Shown: positions 8,032 to 17,100 of the stretch, piece by piece
How the letters are laid out: every line of letters begins with the position of its first letter
Position numbering within the stretch: the first letter of the stretch is position 1
Assembly: GCA_030065205.1 (NCBI GenBank)
Contig: JASJDN010000027.1
Span: 1-62,637, forward strand
Direction of reading: 5' to 3'
Source of the DNA: Crocosphaera sp.
Lineage (GTDB): Bacteria > Cyanobacteriota > Cyanobacteriia > Cyanobacteriales > Microcystaceae
Length of the DNA stretch: 62,637 nucleotides
Notes under the pieces: generated by a model
Database searches by the model: none
Seen by the model: the letters and a program-made list of their open reading frames with translations, nothing else
What the model was told of the DNA's origin: nothing
Made by a program: the position numbers and the translations under genes

Positions 8032-8375
8032 ATAGTAAGTAACCCTTCATATCTGGTTTCTACTTGAGGAATTAATTCCCTTAAACTGGGATCATTTTCC
8101 AGTGTTTCCCAAACCTGAAAAATATAATCGTCCGATACTTCTTCTAGTTTACAGTTTCGTTGTGGTAGTAAGGATAAATATCTTTCGATTAGCAGGGTGG
8201 TTCCTAGTAACCATTGTCCTTTTTCCTCATCTTCTATGGTTTCATACAATTTTTTACCATTATTTAAAGCGGTTTCAATACGGGTTAATTTCGTTTTTTC
8301 CTGTTGAATCATCCATTGCTGCATATCAGCCGGATATTGCTCAAATTTCTCTCTAATTTTCATACCCAGAACCAT
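8028..8375 (-). CDS. Hypothetical cytoplasmic protein
   Basis: A 115-residue, mostly helical, charged protein (KIREKFEQYPADMQQWMIQQ, then LEEVSDDYIFQVWETLEN). It has no membrane segment, signal peptide or metal-binding motif. ATG codons at residues 1 and 5 are both possible starts. It overlaps the convergent neighbour by four bases. No family is recognised. Confidence 0.6.
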   Translation of the reverse strand: MVLGMKIREKFEQYPADMQQWMIQQEKTKLTRIETALNNGKKLYETIEDEEKGQWLLGTTLLIERYLSLLPQRNCKLEEVSDDYIFQVWETLENDPSLRELIPQVETRYEGLLTI

Positions 8376-8615
8376 TTATTAATACATTGTTTTATCGATT
8401 CTAACTTTAATTGTAGTCTCACAGATGAAAACACTAAAAACAATTAAGCTTTTGACTTGATCTTAGTCTAGTCTCCGTCCATCTGTACTGATTTAGGTTT
8501 AACAACAATTGCTAATTTATGCAACACTAGCAAAATCAGCAATGCCACGTGTTATTATGCTATTAAATTTGATACTGCATTAGTCGACTTTATAATACCA
8601 GGAGAATAAAAAAAT

Positions 8616-9920
8616 ATGCCGTTAGTCTTTGTTCATGGAGTGAGAACTCGTATGGATCAAAAGTATCAAAAGGAAATAAATACTCGTGATAAATTTTTTA
8701 AGCGTTACATTTTAAAAAACCTTTTGAAAAGAGATGATAAAATTTATAATCCCTACTGGGGAGATAGGGGAGCTTTATTCTATTGGAATCATGCTTCTGT
8801 TCCATCAGTGAATGAAGAAGAAGACGAAGAACTTGGTTTACTAGAGAATGATGAAATTATAGTTCTTCTAGAGGCAATTTTAGGGGATCAAACATTTTCT
8901 CAAGGGGATAATATTTTGTTAGAAGTCGCTCAACAAACTTCTTTAGAGAATGTTATCGATTTGATTTGGGCTGCTAGTTTAGATCGCATTCCTGAACACC
9001 AAACTGATGAGTGGGTAGATTTAGCCATTAAAGCGATAGATTATGCTCAACACAATCCTCATCCAGACTGGTTTAATAGTGTAGAAGATAATTATCAATT
9101 TCTATATCAATTGCAAAAAGCAGTAAGTAACTGGGAATTACAGTTACCTTATCAGAGTCAAGTGGAAATACCAGAATTGGAAAGACTAGGCAGCTTAAAT
9201 AATGTATGGACAGGTATTAGAGAGGGGGTAGAGAAAGTTCAGACAACAGTAGATCAAATTTCTGAGTCAGCAAGTCGTATGGGTGATGTTGGCGGATATC
9301 AGGTAGGACGTACAGTTGCAAAGCATGGTCGTCCATCAGCACATCCTTTTGTATCCGATTTTGTAGGGGATGTTTGTGTATATCTCAACAGAAAAAAACT
9401 AATTGTTGATAAAATTATTCCAGAACTCAAAAAAGCAAGAAAAGAAGCTGATATCAGTGGCAACAAGTTAATTGTTGTTGCTCACAGTATGGGTGGTAAT
9501 ATCATGTACGATATACTGACTCATTTTCAGCCTGATCTAAAAATTGATTTGCTGGTTACAGTAGGATCTCAGGTTTCTTGGTTTGAAGAACTCAAGCTAT
9601 TTGAGGTTAGTGATTGGGCTATCTCTGCTAATGCAGAAGTAAATAGAGTTCCTAAACCAGCTAAAGTAGACTATTGGCTTAACATATACGACCCCAATGA
9701 TCTCTTTTCATTTCGTGTTACGCCAGTATTCCAATCCTCTTGTATCAGACAAGAACAAGACAATGAGTTGTACGATTTGTATGATTGGCAATATTCCACA
9801 GGAAAAGGAATTCGTGCTGCTCATACAACTTATTTTCATAGGGTTAGCTTTTATGATCGTCTAACCAAGCATATTCAAAACTCAAAATTGTGGAACGATG
9901 ACAACAATTCTGATCCCTGA
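8616..9920 (+). CDS. Alpha/beta-hydrolase, first gene of caspase/PsaD operon
   Basis: A 434-residue protein. It begins with the strand and oxyanion motif PLVFVHGVRTR. The nucleophile elbow VVAHSMGGN places the catalytic Ser at residue 291. The acid is probably Asp359 or Asp362 (YDPNDLF) and the base His403 (AAHTTYFH), giving a complete lipase/esterase-like triad. A long, mostly helical insertion of about 250 residues separates the first strand from the elbow. No signal peptide is present, so it is probably cytoplasmic. An AGGAG ribosome site precedes the ATG. Its last 23 bases overlap the start of the caspase-like gene, so the two are translationally coupled. Substrate unknown; a lipid- or ester-cleaving effector is one possibility. 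Confidence 0.8.
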   Translation: MPLVFVHGVRTRMDQKYQKEINTRDKFFKRYILKNLLKRDDKIYNPYWGDRGALFYWNHASVPSVNEEEDEELGLLENDEIIVLLEAILGDQTFSQGDNILLEVAQQTSLENVIDLIWAASLDRIPEHQTDEWVDLAIKAIDYAQHNPHPDWFNSVEDNYQFLYQLQKAVSNWELQLPYQSQVEIPELERLGSLNNVWTGIREGVEKVQTTVDQISESASRMGDVGGYQVGRTVAKHGRPSAHPFVSDFVGDVCVYLNRKKLIVDKIIPELKKARKEADISGNKLIVVAHSMGGNIMYDILTHFQPDLKIDLLVTVGSQVSWFEELKLFEVSDWAISANAEVNRVPKPAKVDYWLNIYDPNDLFSFRVTPVFQSSCIRQEQDNELYDLYDWQYSTGKGIRAAHTTYFHRVSFYDRLTKHIQNSKLWNDDNNSDP

Positions 9921-11109
9921 TGTCAAACCCAATCCGGGAAAAACTTATGTTTTTATTATAGCGATAGGATATTATCCCCATCTTATTGATCCATCGCCTA
10001 AATTACAAAGTAAACTATCGGAGTTTGATTTAACTACTTTAGAAGGCTACTTATCTTGTCCTCCTATTTCAGCTATACAATTTGCGGAATGGATGGAAAG
10101 TAAATATCAAAACCTTAAAGCTCCTTTAGCTAGTATTGATATGTTTATTTCTTCTGGTGAACAGAAAGGAACAACGATAAGTCCAAAAACAGAAAACTAC
10201 ATTTCATTAAAAACAGGGAACAGTCACCCAGTTGATCGAGCTACTTGGAGTAATATTAGTCAGGCTTTTGATCAATGGCTGAATCAATTGAAGATGGATG
10301 ATGTAGCAATTGTTTACTTTTGTGGGCATGGACTAGGAAGGCTAGGAAGGACGAGGGAACAGACACTCCCTCTGGAAAACTTTGGAAAAAAGCCTAATAT
10401 GTTGTTCACAGATGATGCTATCGATATTGAAAATACATTTATCGGAATGACAACAGCCTGTAAAGCGAAGACTCAATGTTATCTTATTGATTCGTGCCGC
10501 CAAGAGACAGAAGGCTTATCAAAAATATCAGGAAATTTAGGTCTCCCATTAGCCAGAGGAGGTCGAATTACCTCCTCTGTTGGAAATCAATGGATTTTTC
10601 GCGCATCTCCAACTGGGGCTACTGCTTACGGTAAACCAGGAGAAGCGAGTTACTTTACACAAGCTCTTATACAAAGTCTTGATATATTTGCCAGTCAACT
10701 TAGCTCAGATAGTAATGAAAAATGGTTGGTTGAACTTTCCGAGATAAATAGGGCTTTGAAGAAAACGGTAAAGCGGCTGAGTCATGGTAAGCAAAAGAGA
10801 ACTGACTATCAGGACATTTCTGAAACTTATATCTTTCACGAACTCAGAGAGCCTCCCCTATTACCTATTAATGTTTCCATCCACCCATCGAGTGTAACTG
10901 AGCAAGCTCAGATCAAGTTGAATAACTCTCATCAAAATTATTATCTTCCACCATGGAATTTCAATGTTCAAGCCAGTAGACAATACTATAAGATTAATAT
11001 AAATTCGCCGTCAGATTATGTCATTGACTCACCTCAAGATCATAATCTAGATGCAAGTGATCCCATGAAAGCCCCCATCACATGTCAACTAACAGTGAAA
11101 CGAAGATAA
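9898..11109 (+). CDS. Caspase-like peptidase (C14 family)
   Basis: A 403-residue protein. The p20-like domain spans about residues 17-265. Strand 1 is [11 protein letters not shown], the catalytic His144 lies in YFCGHGLG and the catalytic Cys200 in LIDSCRQE, the standard His-Cys dyad of caspases and metacaspases. The region after residue 300 looks like a separate beta-rich domain ([14 protein letters not shown]). There is no signal peptide. It overlaps the hydrolase gene by 23 bases at its start, and its stop codon overlaps the next gene, so it is the middle member of a tightly coupled operon. Prokaryotic caspase-like enzymes are often effectors in conflict or regulated-death systems; that role here is inferred from context. 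Confidence 0.85.
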   Translation: MTTILIPDVKPNPGKTYVFIIAIGYYPHLIDPSPKLQSKLSEFDLTTLEGYLSCPPISAIQFAEWMESKYQNLKAPLASIDMFISSGEQKGTTISPKTENYISLKTGNSHPVDRATWSNISQAFDQWLNQLKMDDVAIVYFCGHGLGRLGRTREQTLPLENFGKKPNMLFTDDAIDIENTFIGMTTACKAKTQCYLIDSCRQETEGLSKISGNLGLPLARGGRITSSVGNQWIFRASPTGATAYGKPGEASYFTQALIQSLDIFASQLSSDSNEKWLVELSEINRALKKTVKRLSHGKQKRTDYQDISETYIFHELREPPLLPINVSIHPSSVTEQAQIKLNNSHQNYYLPPWNFNVQASRQYYKININSPSDYVIDSPQDHNLDASDPMKAPITCQLTVKRR

Positions 11110-12797
11110 TGGTTAATGTTTTTGAACAAGAGGAAAACGCAATTCTTCAGCTACAACTAATAGCAGAAGGTCTTCGCGAAGACACGCTGATTTCTACAGA
11201 AGTTATTGGCAACGACTTCCAAATTAGCTTATCTGTGTCAGTGGGACAGTATTGTGATGTCCCTGTCAAACTCGGGGATTATCTCATTCGAGCTTATATG
11301 CCATCGGGAGAAACCATTAGCCAAGAAACTTCTGTCGAAAAAGGGAAGACCAATCTTGTCAAATTGAAATATGGCAAATCATATCATGGATGGCCCTACT
11401 ACATAGAAGATGCTCACGAAGATCAACTTACTGGAGTCTCTAATTTTCCTGGGACTTGGCAGAAATTATGGAGTTATGACGGCCAATTCGCGCAAGAATT
11501 ATCATGGCCAACTGAGTGGAAAACCCCAGTTAATCCAAGAGTTGTCAATTATCATTTAGATGATAAATTTAATCAGCTTAATCAGCAAAAAATCTACTTT
11601 CTTCAAATTGGGGGAGAAGAGATTCCCTGGAGGCTGAGTGCCTTACCTCCATGCTCCAAGCTACAGATTTTAGTTTATCCATCTGAAGGAAGAAAGGATT
11701 TAGCAATGGCGATCGCAAGCCATGATCTTCAGGTTGAAACCCTATTAGGTTATTTGATTTCAGGTAGGCTCAAGGCAGCAAAAATTATCGGTGAGCAATT
11801 ATTAGCTGAGCAAGCTTCACTTGAGCCGACGTTACTATTTGAAAATCCTGTTAAAGCAGTAATACTGAGTTATTATCTACTAAGAAGTAAAAATAGGGAT
11901 GCTTATCAACAATGGTTAGAACAGTTAGTTAATCAAGTAAATTGGCTTCCTGATTTACCAGTAATTCTTGCCTGGCAATTACTCCGCGACAGCACGCCGA
12001 AGATAGATTCCATTAGACAATATCTGTTGGAGGCTGTTAAGCGAGGTATTCCGATCTACAGTCAGGGGTTACAACTCCTTTTCGATGGTCTACGGCTAAT
12101 CAGACAAGATGCTATAGCACGAGGATTACCCGATCACAAAATAGAAGCAGCAGTTAATTTAATTCAGCAATATACCAATGTTACAGACTGGTCTCAACCA
12201 CTAACTACGTTTTATGGTGACAGTCCCCAAAAACCTTCTTCAAGCTTAATTAAAGGTATTCCTGAAAGGCAAGAAAATCTTGTTTGGTTAACGGAAAAAA
12301 AAACTTCGGCTATTGAGAAGCAAAAGCCTTCTATTCTGTCGAAAAACGATAAGAAAACAACAACAACACAAAAATTCAGTCTTTCTGGAGCTATGCCTAA
12401 ATTTGGCGGTAGTACAGGGGGTTTACTCTCGAAAGCCGAACGTGAAGAAAAATATGCCATTACCTGGACAAGTTCCTTTGAGAAAGTCTTTGAAATGCCG
12501 ACAGGTGGGGCTGCTATCATGAACGAAGGAAAAAACCTCCTCTATTTGGCCACAAAAGAACAATGTCTCGCGTTGGGAACTCAGTTACGGACAAAGTTTA
12601 GGCCCTCAATCCAAGATTATAAAATCTATCGCATTTATCCTAGTGGAGAAACCCAATATCTACATCCTGCTGATGGTGTGTTCCCTGAAACAGCCAATAG
12701 AGGTCGTGAATATAACGGTAAGAAAGACAGAAAAATTGGGGATAATCCTGAACCAGCAACTCTCAAGTTTTCTGGAAAATCACCTTACGAATGGTAA
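11082..12797 (+). CDS. Caspase-operon protein fused to full-length PsaD
   Basis: A 571-residue protein in three parts. Residues 1-95 look beta-sandwich-like ([18 protein letters not shown]). Residues about 110-385 form a helical region ending near [17 protein letters not shown], which I recall from proteins next to bacterial caspases. After a Lys/Thr/Ser-rich linker (about 400-432), residues 434-571 match photosystem I subunit PsaD throughout: [65 protein letters not shown] and the C terminus KFSGKSPYE. Aligned to Synechocystis PsaD from memory, the ferredoxin-contacting Lys106 is replaced by Thr537. There is no stop codon or frameshift between the parts. An alternative start is the ATG at 11109, which overlaps the caspase stop as TAATG. 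PsaD identity is very sure; the role of the fusion is unknown. Confidence 0.9.
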   Translation: MSTNSETKIMVNVFEQEENAILQLQLIAEGLREDTLISTEVIGNDFQISLSVSVGQYCDVPVKLGDYLIRAYMPSGETISQETSVEKGKTNLVKLKYGKSYHGWPYYIEDAHEDQLTGVSNFPGTWQKLWSYDGQFAQELSWPTEWKTPVNPRVVNYHLDDKFNQLNQQKIYFLQIGGEEIPWRLSALPPCSKLQILVYPSEGRKDLAMAIASHDLQVETLLGYLISGRLKAAKIIGEQLLAEQASLEPTLLFENPVKAVILSYYLLRSKNRDAYQQWLEQLVNQVNWLPDLPVILAWQLLRDSTPKIDSIRQYLLEAVKRGIPIYSQGLQLLFDGLRLIRQDAIARGLPDHKIEAAVNLIQQYTNVTDWSQPLTTFYGDSPQKPSSSLIKGIPERQENLVWLTEKKTSAIEKQKPSILSKNDKKTTTTQKFSLSGAMPKFGGSTGGLLSKAEREEKYAITWTSSFEKVFEMPTGGAAIMNEGKNLLYLATKEQCLALGTQLRTKFRPSIQDYKIYRIYPSGETQYLHPADGVFPETANRGREYNGKKDRKIGDNPEPATLKFSGKSPYEW

Positions 12798-12938
12798 CGA
12801 ACTGGTTCTAAAGCCTTCTTAAGAATTAGATCATATTTAACGAAATACACTTTGCGAGTTATTAAAATTTCCTAAAAAAACGCATCCCCAGGAAAAAAAT
12901 ACCGATTCAATAGAAGCAGATTTAATCAATATTATTTT

Positions 12939-13283
12939 ATGCACGAACTGGGGATTACTCAAAATATTGTAGCTATTGTCTGTGAACAAGCCAAGGGCGC
13001 ACCTGTGAAGCGTGTTACCTTAGAAATAGGCAAACTATCGGCTATTATGCCAGATGCGATTCGTTTCTGTTTTGATATTTGTTGTCAGGATACCATTTTA
13101 GCCGGAGCAACCTTAGACATTATTGAAACCGAAGGAAGGGGAAAATGTCGTCATTGTGGCCAAGAAATTAGCCTATCTCAACCCTTTGGAAAATGCGATC
13201 GCTGCGATAGTGTTGAATTAGATATTATTCAAGGACAAGAATTACAAATTAAAGAAATGGAGGTAGAAGAATTATGTGTGTAA
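12939..13283 (+). CDS. hypA: Hydrogenase maturation nickel metallochaperone HypA
   Basis: A 114-residue protein of normal HypA length. It begins MHELGITQ, where His2 is the nickel ligand, which fixes the start at 12939. A zinc site is formed by CRHC and CDRC in the C-terminal half. HypA works with HypB to insert nickel into NiFe hydrogenase large subunits. The stop codon overlaps the start of hypB by ten bases, so the two are co-translated. The hydrogenase structural genes are not in this window. Confidence 0.95.
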   Translation: MHELGITQNIVAIVCEQAKGAPVKRVTLEIGKLSAIMPDAIRFCFDICCQDTILAGATLDIIETEGRGKCRHCGQEISLSQPFGKCDRCDSVELDIIQGQELQIKEMEVEELCV

Positions 13284-14128
13284 CCTGCGGTTGTTCTGAG
13301 GGAAATGATGTGACTTTAACCAATATTGAAACAGGAAAAACCACTGATATCAATGGTCATCATACCCATACTTTAGCCGATGGAACCGTCATTAGTCATT
13401 CCCATGATGATGATGCTCATCATCACCATTCTCATCATCACCATTCTCATCATAACCATGCTTCAGAAATTCATGCTAAGATGCACGGTACGACGATTAC
13501 GTTAGAAGAAAAGATTTTACAGAAAAATGATTTAATTGCTGCTCAAAATCGAGGCTATTTTAAAGGTCGAAATATCTTAGCCTTAAATTTAGTCAGTTCT
13601 CCCGGTTCAGGGAAAACCACCCTCTTAACCCGAACCATTAATGACTTAAAAGAGAAACTTAAAATTAATGTCATTGAAGGAGATCAAGAAACGGCTAATG
13701 ATGCACAGAGAATTAAAGAAACCGGGTGCAAAGTTGTACAAATCAACACAGGAACGGGTTGTCATCTAGAAGCATCAATGGTGGAAAAAGGCTATACAGA
13801 ACTAAACCCAGAACCCAATTCAATTTTAATGATTGAAAACGTGGGTAACTTAGTCTGTCCTGCGTTATTCGATCTCGGAGAAGCAGCCAAAGTGGCCATT
13901 CTTTCCGTGACAGAAGGAGAAGATAAACCCATCAAATATCCTCATATGTTCCGAGAAAGTAAAGTCATGATTTTAACGAAAATCGATTTACTTCCCTATG
14001 TTCAATTTGATGTTAAAAAATGTATTGAATACGCTCAACAAGTTAACCCATCATTGGTTATTTTTCAAGTTTCAACCGTCACAGGAGAAGGGTTATCTTC
14101 TTGGTATCAGTGGTTAGAAAATCAATAA
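13274..14128 (+). CDS. hypB: Hydrogenase maturation GTPase HypB
   Basis: A 284-residue GTPase. The N terminus carries the CxxCGC metal motif (MCVTCGC), followed by a His/Asp-rich stretch at about residues 30-65 that can store nickel. The P-loop is SSPGSGKTTLL at about 110-120, the central region has VIEGDQET, and the base-recognition motif is LTKIDLLPY. It supplies energy for nickel delivery together with HypA, whose gene overlaps it upstream. hypD lies about 7 kb downstream on the same strand, so the hyp genes are split. Confidence 0.95.
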   Translation: MCVTCGCSEGNDVTLTNIETGKTTDINGHHTHTLADGTVISHSHDDDAHHHHSHHHHSHHNHASEIHAKMHGTTITLEEKILQKNDLIAAQNRGYFKGRNILALNLVSSPGSGKTTLLTRTINDLKEKLKINVIEGDQETANDAQRIKETGCKVVQINTGTGCHLEASMVEKGYTELNPEPNSILMIENVGNLVCPALFDLGEAAKVAILSVTEGEDKPIKYPHMFRESKVMILTKIDLLPYVQFDVKKCIEYAQQVNPSLVIFQVSTVTGEGLSSWYQWLENQ

Positions 14129-14171
14129 ATAATCCCTGCTGCACAATTTTTGAGTTTGTGATATGGTAGAG

Positions 14172-14357
14172 AGGAAAGACTGCCGTATTGGTGACTGCCA
14201 ATAAAGTTTTTTGATCTATGCTTTGAGTTTAAGGGCGTTAACCAGCTATCGTGGCAGTAAACCGAGCTTGTACTCGGAAACAGAAGCGATAAGCGGTCGA
14301 TACCCACCTGGTTTTCCCAGGTCATAAACTGAGGTAAAACGGTACGGCGGTCTTTCT
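14172..14357 (+). ncRNA. Structured RNA, 6S-like (ssaA) candidate
   Basis: The ends of a ~185-base gene-free stretch pair with each other. AAAGACTGCCGTATTG (14175-14190) pairs with about 14340-14355 through 16 consecutive pairs, three of them G:U. Inside are further stems, including CCGAG-CTTGTA-CTCGG and ACCTGG-TTTTC-CCAGGT. A long closing stem, this length and an open centre fit bacterial 6S RNA, which binds RNA polymerase; cyanobacterial 6S RNAs are about this size. The orientation and the 6S identity are inference. RNase P RNA, tmRNA and SRP RNA were considered and lack their signatures here. Confidence 0.45.
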
Positions 14358-14490
14358 AGACTCTTGCTAAATGTCAAGATTTCCAGACATAAGATCAAAG
14401 CAGTTAAGACAAAACTTTAAACTTAACTTAAAATTAAAGAAAACCTAACTATTTTAGGCATTGAGACAACAGACAAATCGTTGCAAAACT

Positions 14491-15735
14491 ATGGGTTTCC
14501 CCTTCAGTGTTACCCAACTCGACCAAGGAATAACGGTTGTCCATCAAAATTGTTCTGTTACTCCAGTGACAGTAGTGGATGTATGGGTAAAGGCCGGGGC
14601 AAGAGTTGAACCTAAAAAATGGGGAGGTGTTGCCCATTTTTTAGAACATATGATCTTCAAAGGAAGTGAAAGAATTTTGCCAGGGGACTTTGATCAAATC
14701 ATAGAACATAATGGAGGCATAACCAACGCCTTTACCAGCTACGACTATGCCCATTTTTTCCTAACTGTAGCAGACAACCGCCTCACCCAAACCTTACCCT
14801 ATTTAGGGGAAATTTTGCTCCAAGCAGCCATTCCCGATGAGGAATTTATCAGAGAAAGAGATGTCATTCTAGAAGAGATGAGGTCATCCTATGATGATCC
14901 CGACTGGGTATGCTTTCAAAGTCTGTGTGAAACATTGTACCAACATCATCCCTATGGTCGCTCTATTCTCGGTCATGAAACCCAACTCAGACAATATTCA
15001 CCCCATGAGTTACGATGTTTTCATCGAACCCATTACCAACCCCAGAATATTACTGTCGTGGTTGTGGGCAATGTGGAACAGCAGACAGCCTTATCGTTAG
15101 TAGAAAAGTCGTTTTCTGAGTTTAGTCTTCCTTGGGAATGTCCCCCTCACCAAATCACCTCAGAACCCCCTTTAACAGCTATTAGACGCAATCATATCTA
15201 TTTTCCGAGGATCAGCCAAGGACGGTTATTAATGGGGTGGATAGGACCAGGAATCAACCAACTGCAACAGGGACTGGGACTAGATTTATTATCCGTTATC
15301 TTAGGAGGAGGACGAACCTCCCGTTTAGTCCAGGAATTACGAGAAGACAAGCAACTGGTAATGGATATTGAAAGTTCTTTTTCCTTGCAACAAGATTCCA
15401 GTTTGTTTACCATTGGAGCATGGTTAGATCCGCAGCATTTGCTTGAAGTTGAAGCCATTATCTGCGATCGCTTAAAACAATTACACCAACAACCCATCAC
15501 AGAAGCAGAATTAAATAAAGCCAAGCGATTACTTTGTCATGATTACATTTTTTCCACAGAAACTGCGAGTCAATTAGCAGGATTATATGGTTATTATCAA
15601 ACCTTAGCCCATGCTGAACTGGCCTTAAATTATCCTACCTTAATTAAACAATATACTGCCCAACAACTCCAACAACTTGCCAGGGAATATTTGTCTCCAG
15701 AACGGTATGCTATTACCATTATGGAACCCTGCTAA
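14491..15735 (+). CDS. M16 zinc peptidase, catalytically competent subunit
   Basis: A 414-residue pitrilysin/processing-peptidase-type protein. The zinc motif HFLEH (His49, Glu52, His53) is intact, and the downstream glutamate lies in RDVILEEMR. The second half carries the usual inactive M16 repeat with LGGGRTSRLVQELRE. The ATG at 14491 (MGFPFSV) is preferred to a TTG ten codons earlier because it gives the usual N terminus. It is followed after 24 bases by a second M16 gene that lacks the zinc motif. The pair probably forms a heterodimer like mitochondrial MPP. No signal peptide; the substrate is unknown. Confidence 0.88.
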   Translation: MGFPFSVTQLDQGITVVHQNCSVTPVTVVDVWVKAGARVEPKKWGGVAHFLEHMIFKGSERILPGDFDQIIEHNGGITNAFTSYDYAHFFLTVADNRLTQTLPYLGEILLQAAIPDEEFIRERDVILEEMRSSYDDPDWVCFQSLCETLYQHHPYGRSILGHETQLRQYSPHELRCFHRTHYQPQNITVVVVGNVEQQTALSLVEKSFSEFSLPWECPPHQITSEPPLTAIRRNHIYFPRISQGRLLMGWIGPGINQLQQGLGLDLLSVILGGGRTSRLVQELREDKQLVMDIESSFSLQQDSSLFTIGAWLDPQHLLEVEAIICDRLKQLHQQPITEAELNKAKRLLCHDYIFSTETASQLAGLYGYYQTLAHAELALNYPTLIKQYTAQQLQQLAREYLSPERYAITIMEPC

Positions 15736-15759
15736 ATTATTCAGCATAATTAATCAACA

Positions 15760-17031
15760 ATGGAAGCATCTTCTCCCGTTTCTCTACCTAAATTTATCCA
15801 TCGCTTACAATTAGATAATGGCATTGTTTTAATTGTCAGAGAAAATCCCACCACTGACTTGATATCGGGAAGATTTTTCTGGAAACAAGCGGGGACTTTA
15901 TGGGAAAAACTAGAGAAAGCGGGTATTTTTCATTTATTAGCGACCTTAATTACCAAAGGAACCCCAACTCTTTCCTCTCTAGATATTGCAGAGGCCATTG
16001 AATCGATGGGGGCCAGTTTAGGGGGAGATACCGCATCGGATTATTTTATGATGGGTACGAAAACGGTTTCTGAGGATTTTGAATCTATTTTAAACTTATT
16101 AGGAGAAATTCTGCGATCGCCCACTTTTCCTGAAGAAGAAATTGCTCTAGAAAAACAATTAATTTGTCAAACCATTCGTTCTCAACAAGAACAACCTTTT
16201 AACATTGCTTTTAATCAATTACGGGAAAAAATCTATGGGGAACATCCTTACGGACGCTCAATTTTAGGCACAGAAGAAACCGTTTGTCAAGTAAGTCGAG
16301 ACGACTTACAACAGTGTTATGCTGACCATTTTCGACCGGATAACTTAATTATTAGTTTGTCGGGAAATATCACCTTAGATAAGGCGGTTCAATTAATTAA
16401 AAACACCTTTGGAAGTTGGGAAAATCCTTCCCAAAACTTAACTCTTACTTCTTTTCCGATGTTAAAGGTTTCTCCCTGTGAAATCATCACCCCTCAATCC
16501 AGTCAACAAGCCATTATTATGTTAGGGTATTTAACCGTTGGTGTCGACCATATCGATTATCCTGTTTTAAAATTATTGAGTACCTATTTAGGGAATGGGT
16601 TATCCAGTCGTTTATTTGTAGAATTAAGAGAAAAAAAAGGACTCGCTTATGATGTTTCTGCTTTTTTTCCCACTCGTTTACAGCCCTCCCATTTCGTTAC
16701 TTATATTGGAACAGCCCCTCATAATACTAACATTGCCCTCGAAGGATTACAACAGGAAACCGAAAGATTGTGTGAGGTAGAATTAACCCCCAAAGAACTA
16801 CAAACTGCCAAAAATAAGTTATTAGGACAATATGCTTTAGGAAAACAAACCAATGCAGAAATTGCTCACTTATACGGATGGTATGAAACCTTAGAATTAG
16901 GGATTGAATTTGATCAACAGTTTCCTGAAATTATTAATAATGTTACTGCTGAAATGGTGCAGAAAGTAGCAAAAGATTATTTATTATCCCCTTACATATC
17001 CATCGTAGGATCAGAAATAACACTCAATTAA
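15760..17031 (+). CDS. M16 peptidase-like, inactive partner subunit
   Basis: A 423-residue M16-fold protein. At the place of the zinc motif it has HLLAT (His58, Ala61, Thr62) instead of HxxEH, so it cannot bind zinc normally. The C-terminal half keeps the Arg/Tyr-type substrate-binding motif LSSRLFVELREKKGLAYDV, which in two-subunit M16 enzymes is supplied by the non-catalytic chain. It lies 24 bases after the active subunit on the same strand. A strong hairpin follows the stop codon. Confidence 0.87.
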   Translation: MEASSPVSLPKFIHRLQLDNGIVLIVRENPTTDLISGRFFWKQAGTLWEKLEKAGIFHLLATLITKGTPTLSSLDIAEAIESMGASLGGDTASDYFMMGTKTVSEDFESILNLLGEILRSPTFPEEEIALEKQLICQTIRSQQEQPFNIAFNQLREKIYGEHPYGRSILGTEETVCQVSRDDLQQCYADHFRPDNLIISLSGNITLDKAVQLIKNTFGSWENPSQNLTLTSFPMLKVSPCEIITPQSSQQAIIMLGYLTVGVDHIDYPVLKLLSTYLGNGLSSRLFVELREKKGLAYDVSAFFPTRLQPSHFVTYIGTAPHNTNIALEGLQQETERLCEVELTPKELQTAKNKLLGQYALGKQTNAEIAHLYGWYETLELGIEFDQQFPEIINNVTAEMVQKVAKDYLLSPYISIVGSEITLN

Positions 17032-17042
17032 ACTTCAGTGTA

Positions 17043-17085
17043 ACAGCATATATTGAAGTAAATTTTATTATTCAACATATGCTGT
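17043..17085. terminator. Bidirectional terminator hairpin
   Basis: ACAGCATATATTGAA (17043-17057) pairs with TTCAACATATGCTGT (17071-17085), a 15-bp stem with one G:U or A:C position, between two convergent genes. It can serve both strands. Confidence 0.5.
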
Positions 17086-17100
17086 CTTCTGAACACTTGA

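Noticed and set aside
12393..12797. psaD as a separate gene starting at Met438
   Set aside because: The frame is continuous with the upstream protein, the nearest GGAG is only two bases before the ATG, and the matching region begins before this Met. Not fully excluded; processing is noted as a finding.
14130..14400. RNase P RNA, tmRNA or cobalamin riboswitch
   Set aside because: The GAGGAAAG-like start recalls RNase P RNA, but the region is too short and lacks its conserved cores. No tag-peptide frame or B12-box was seen.
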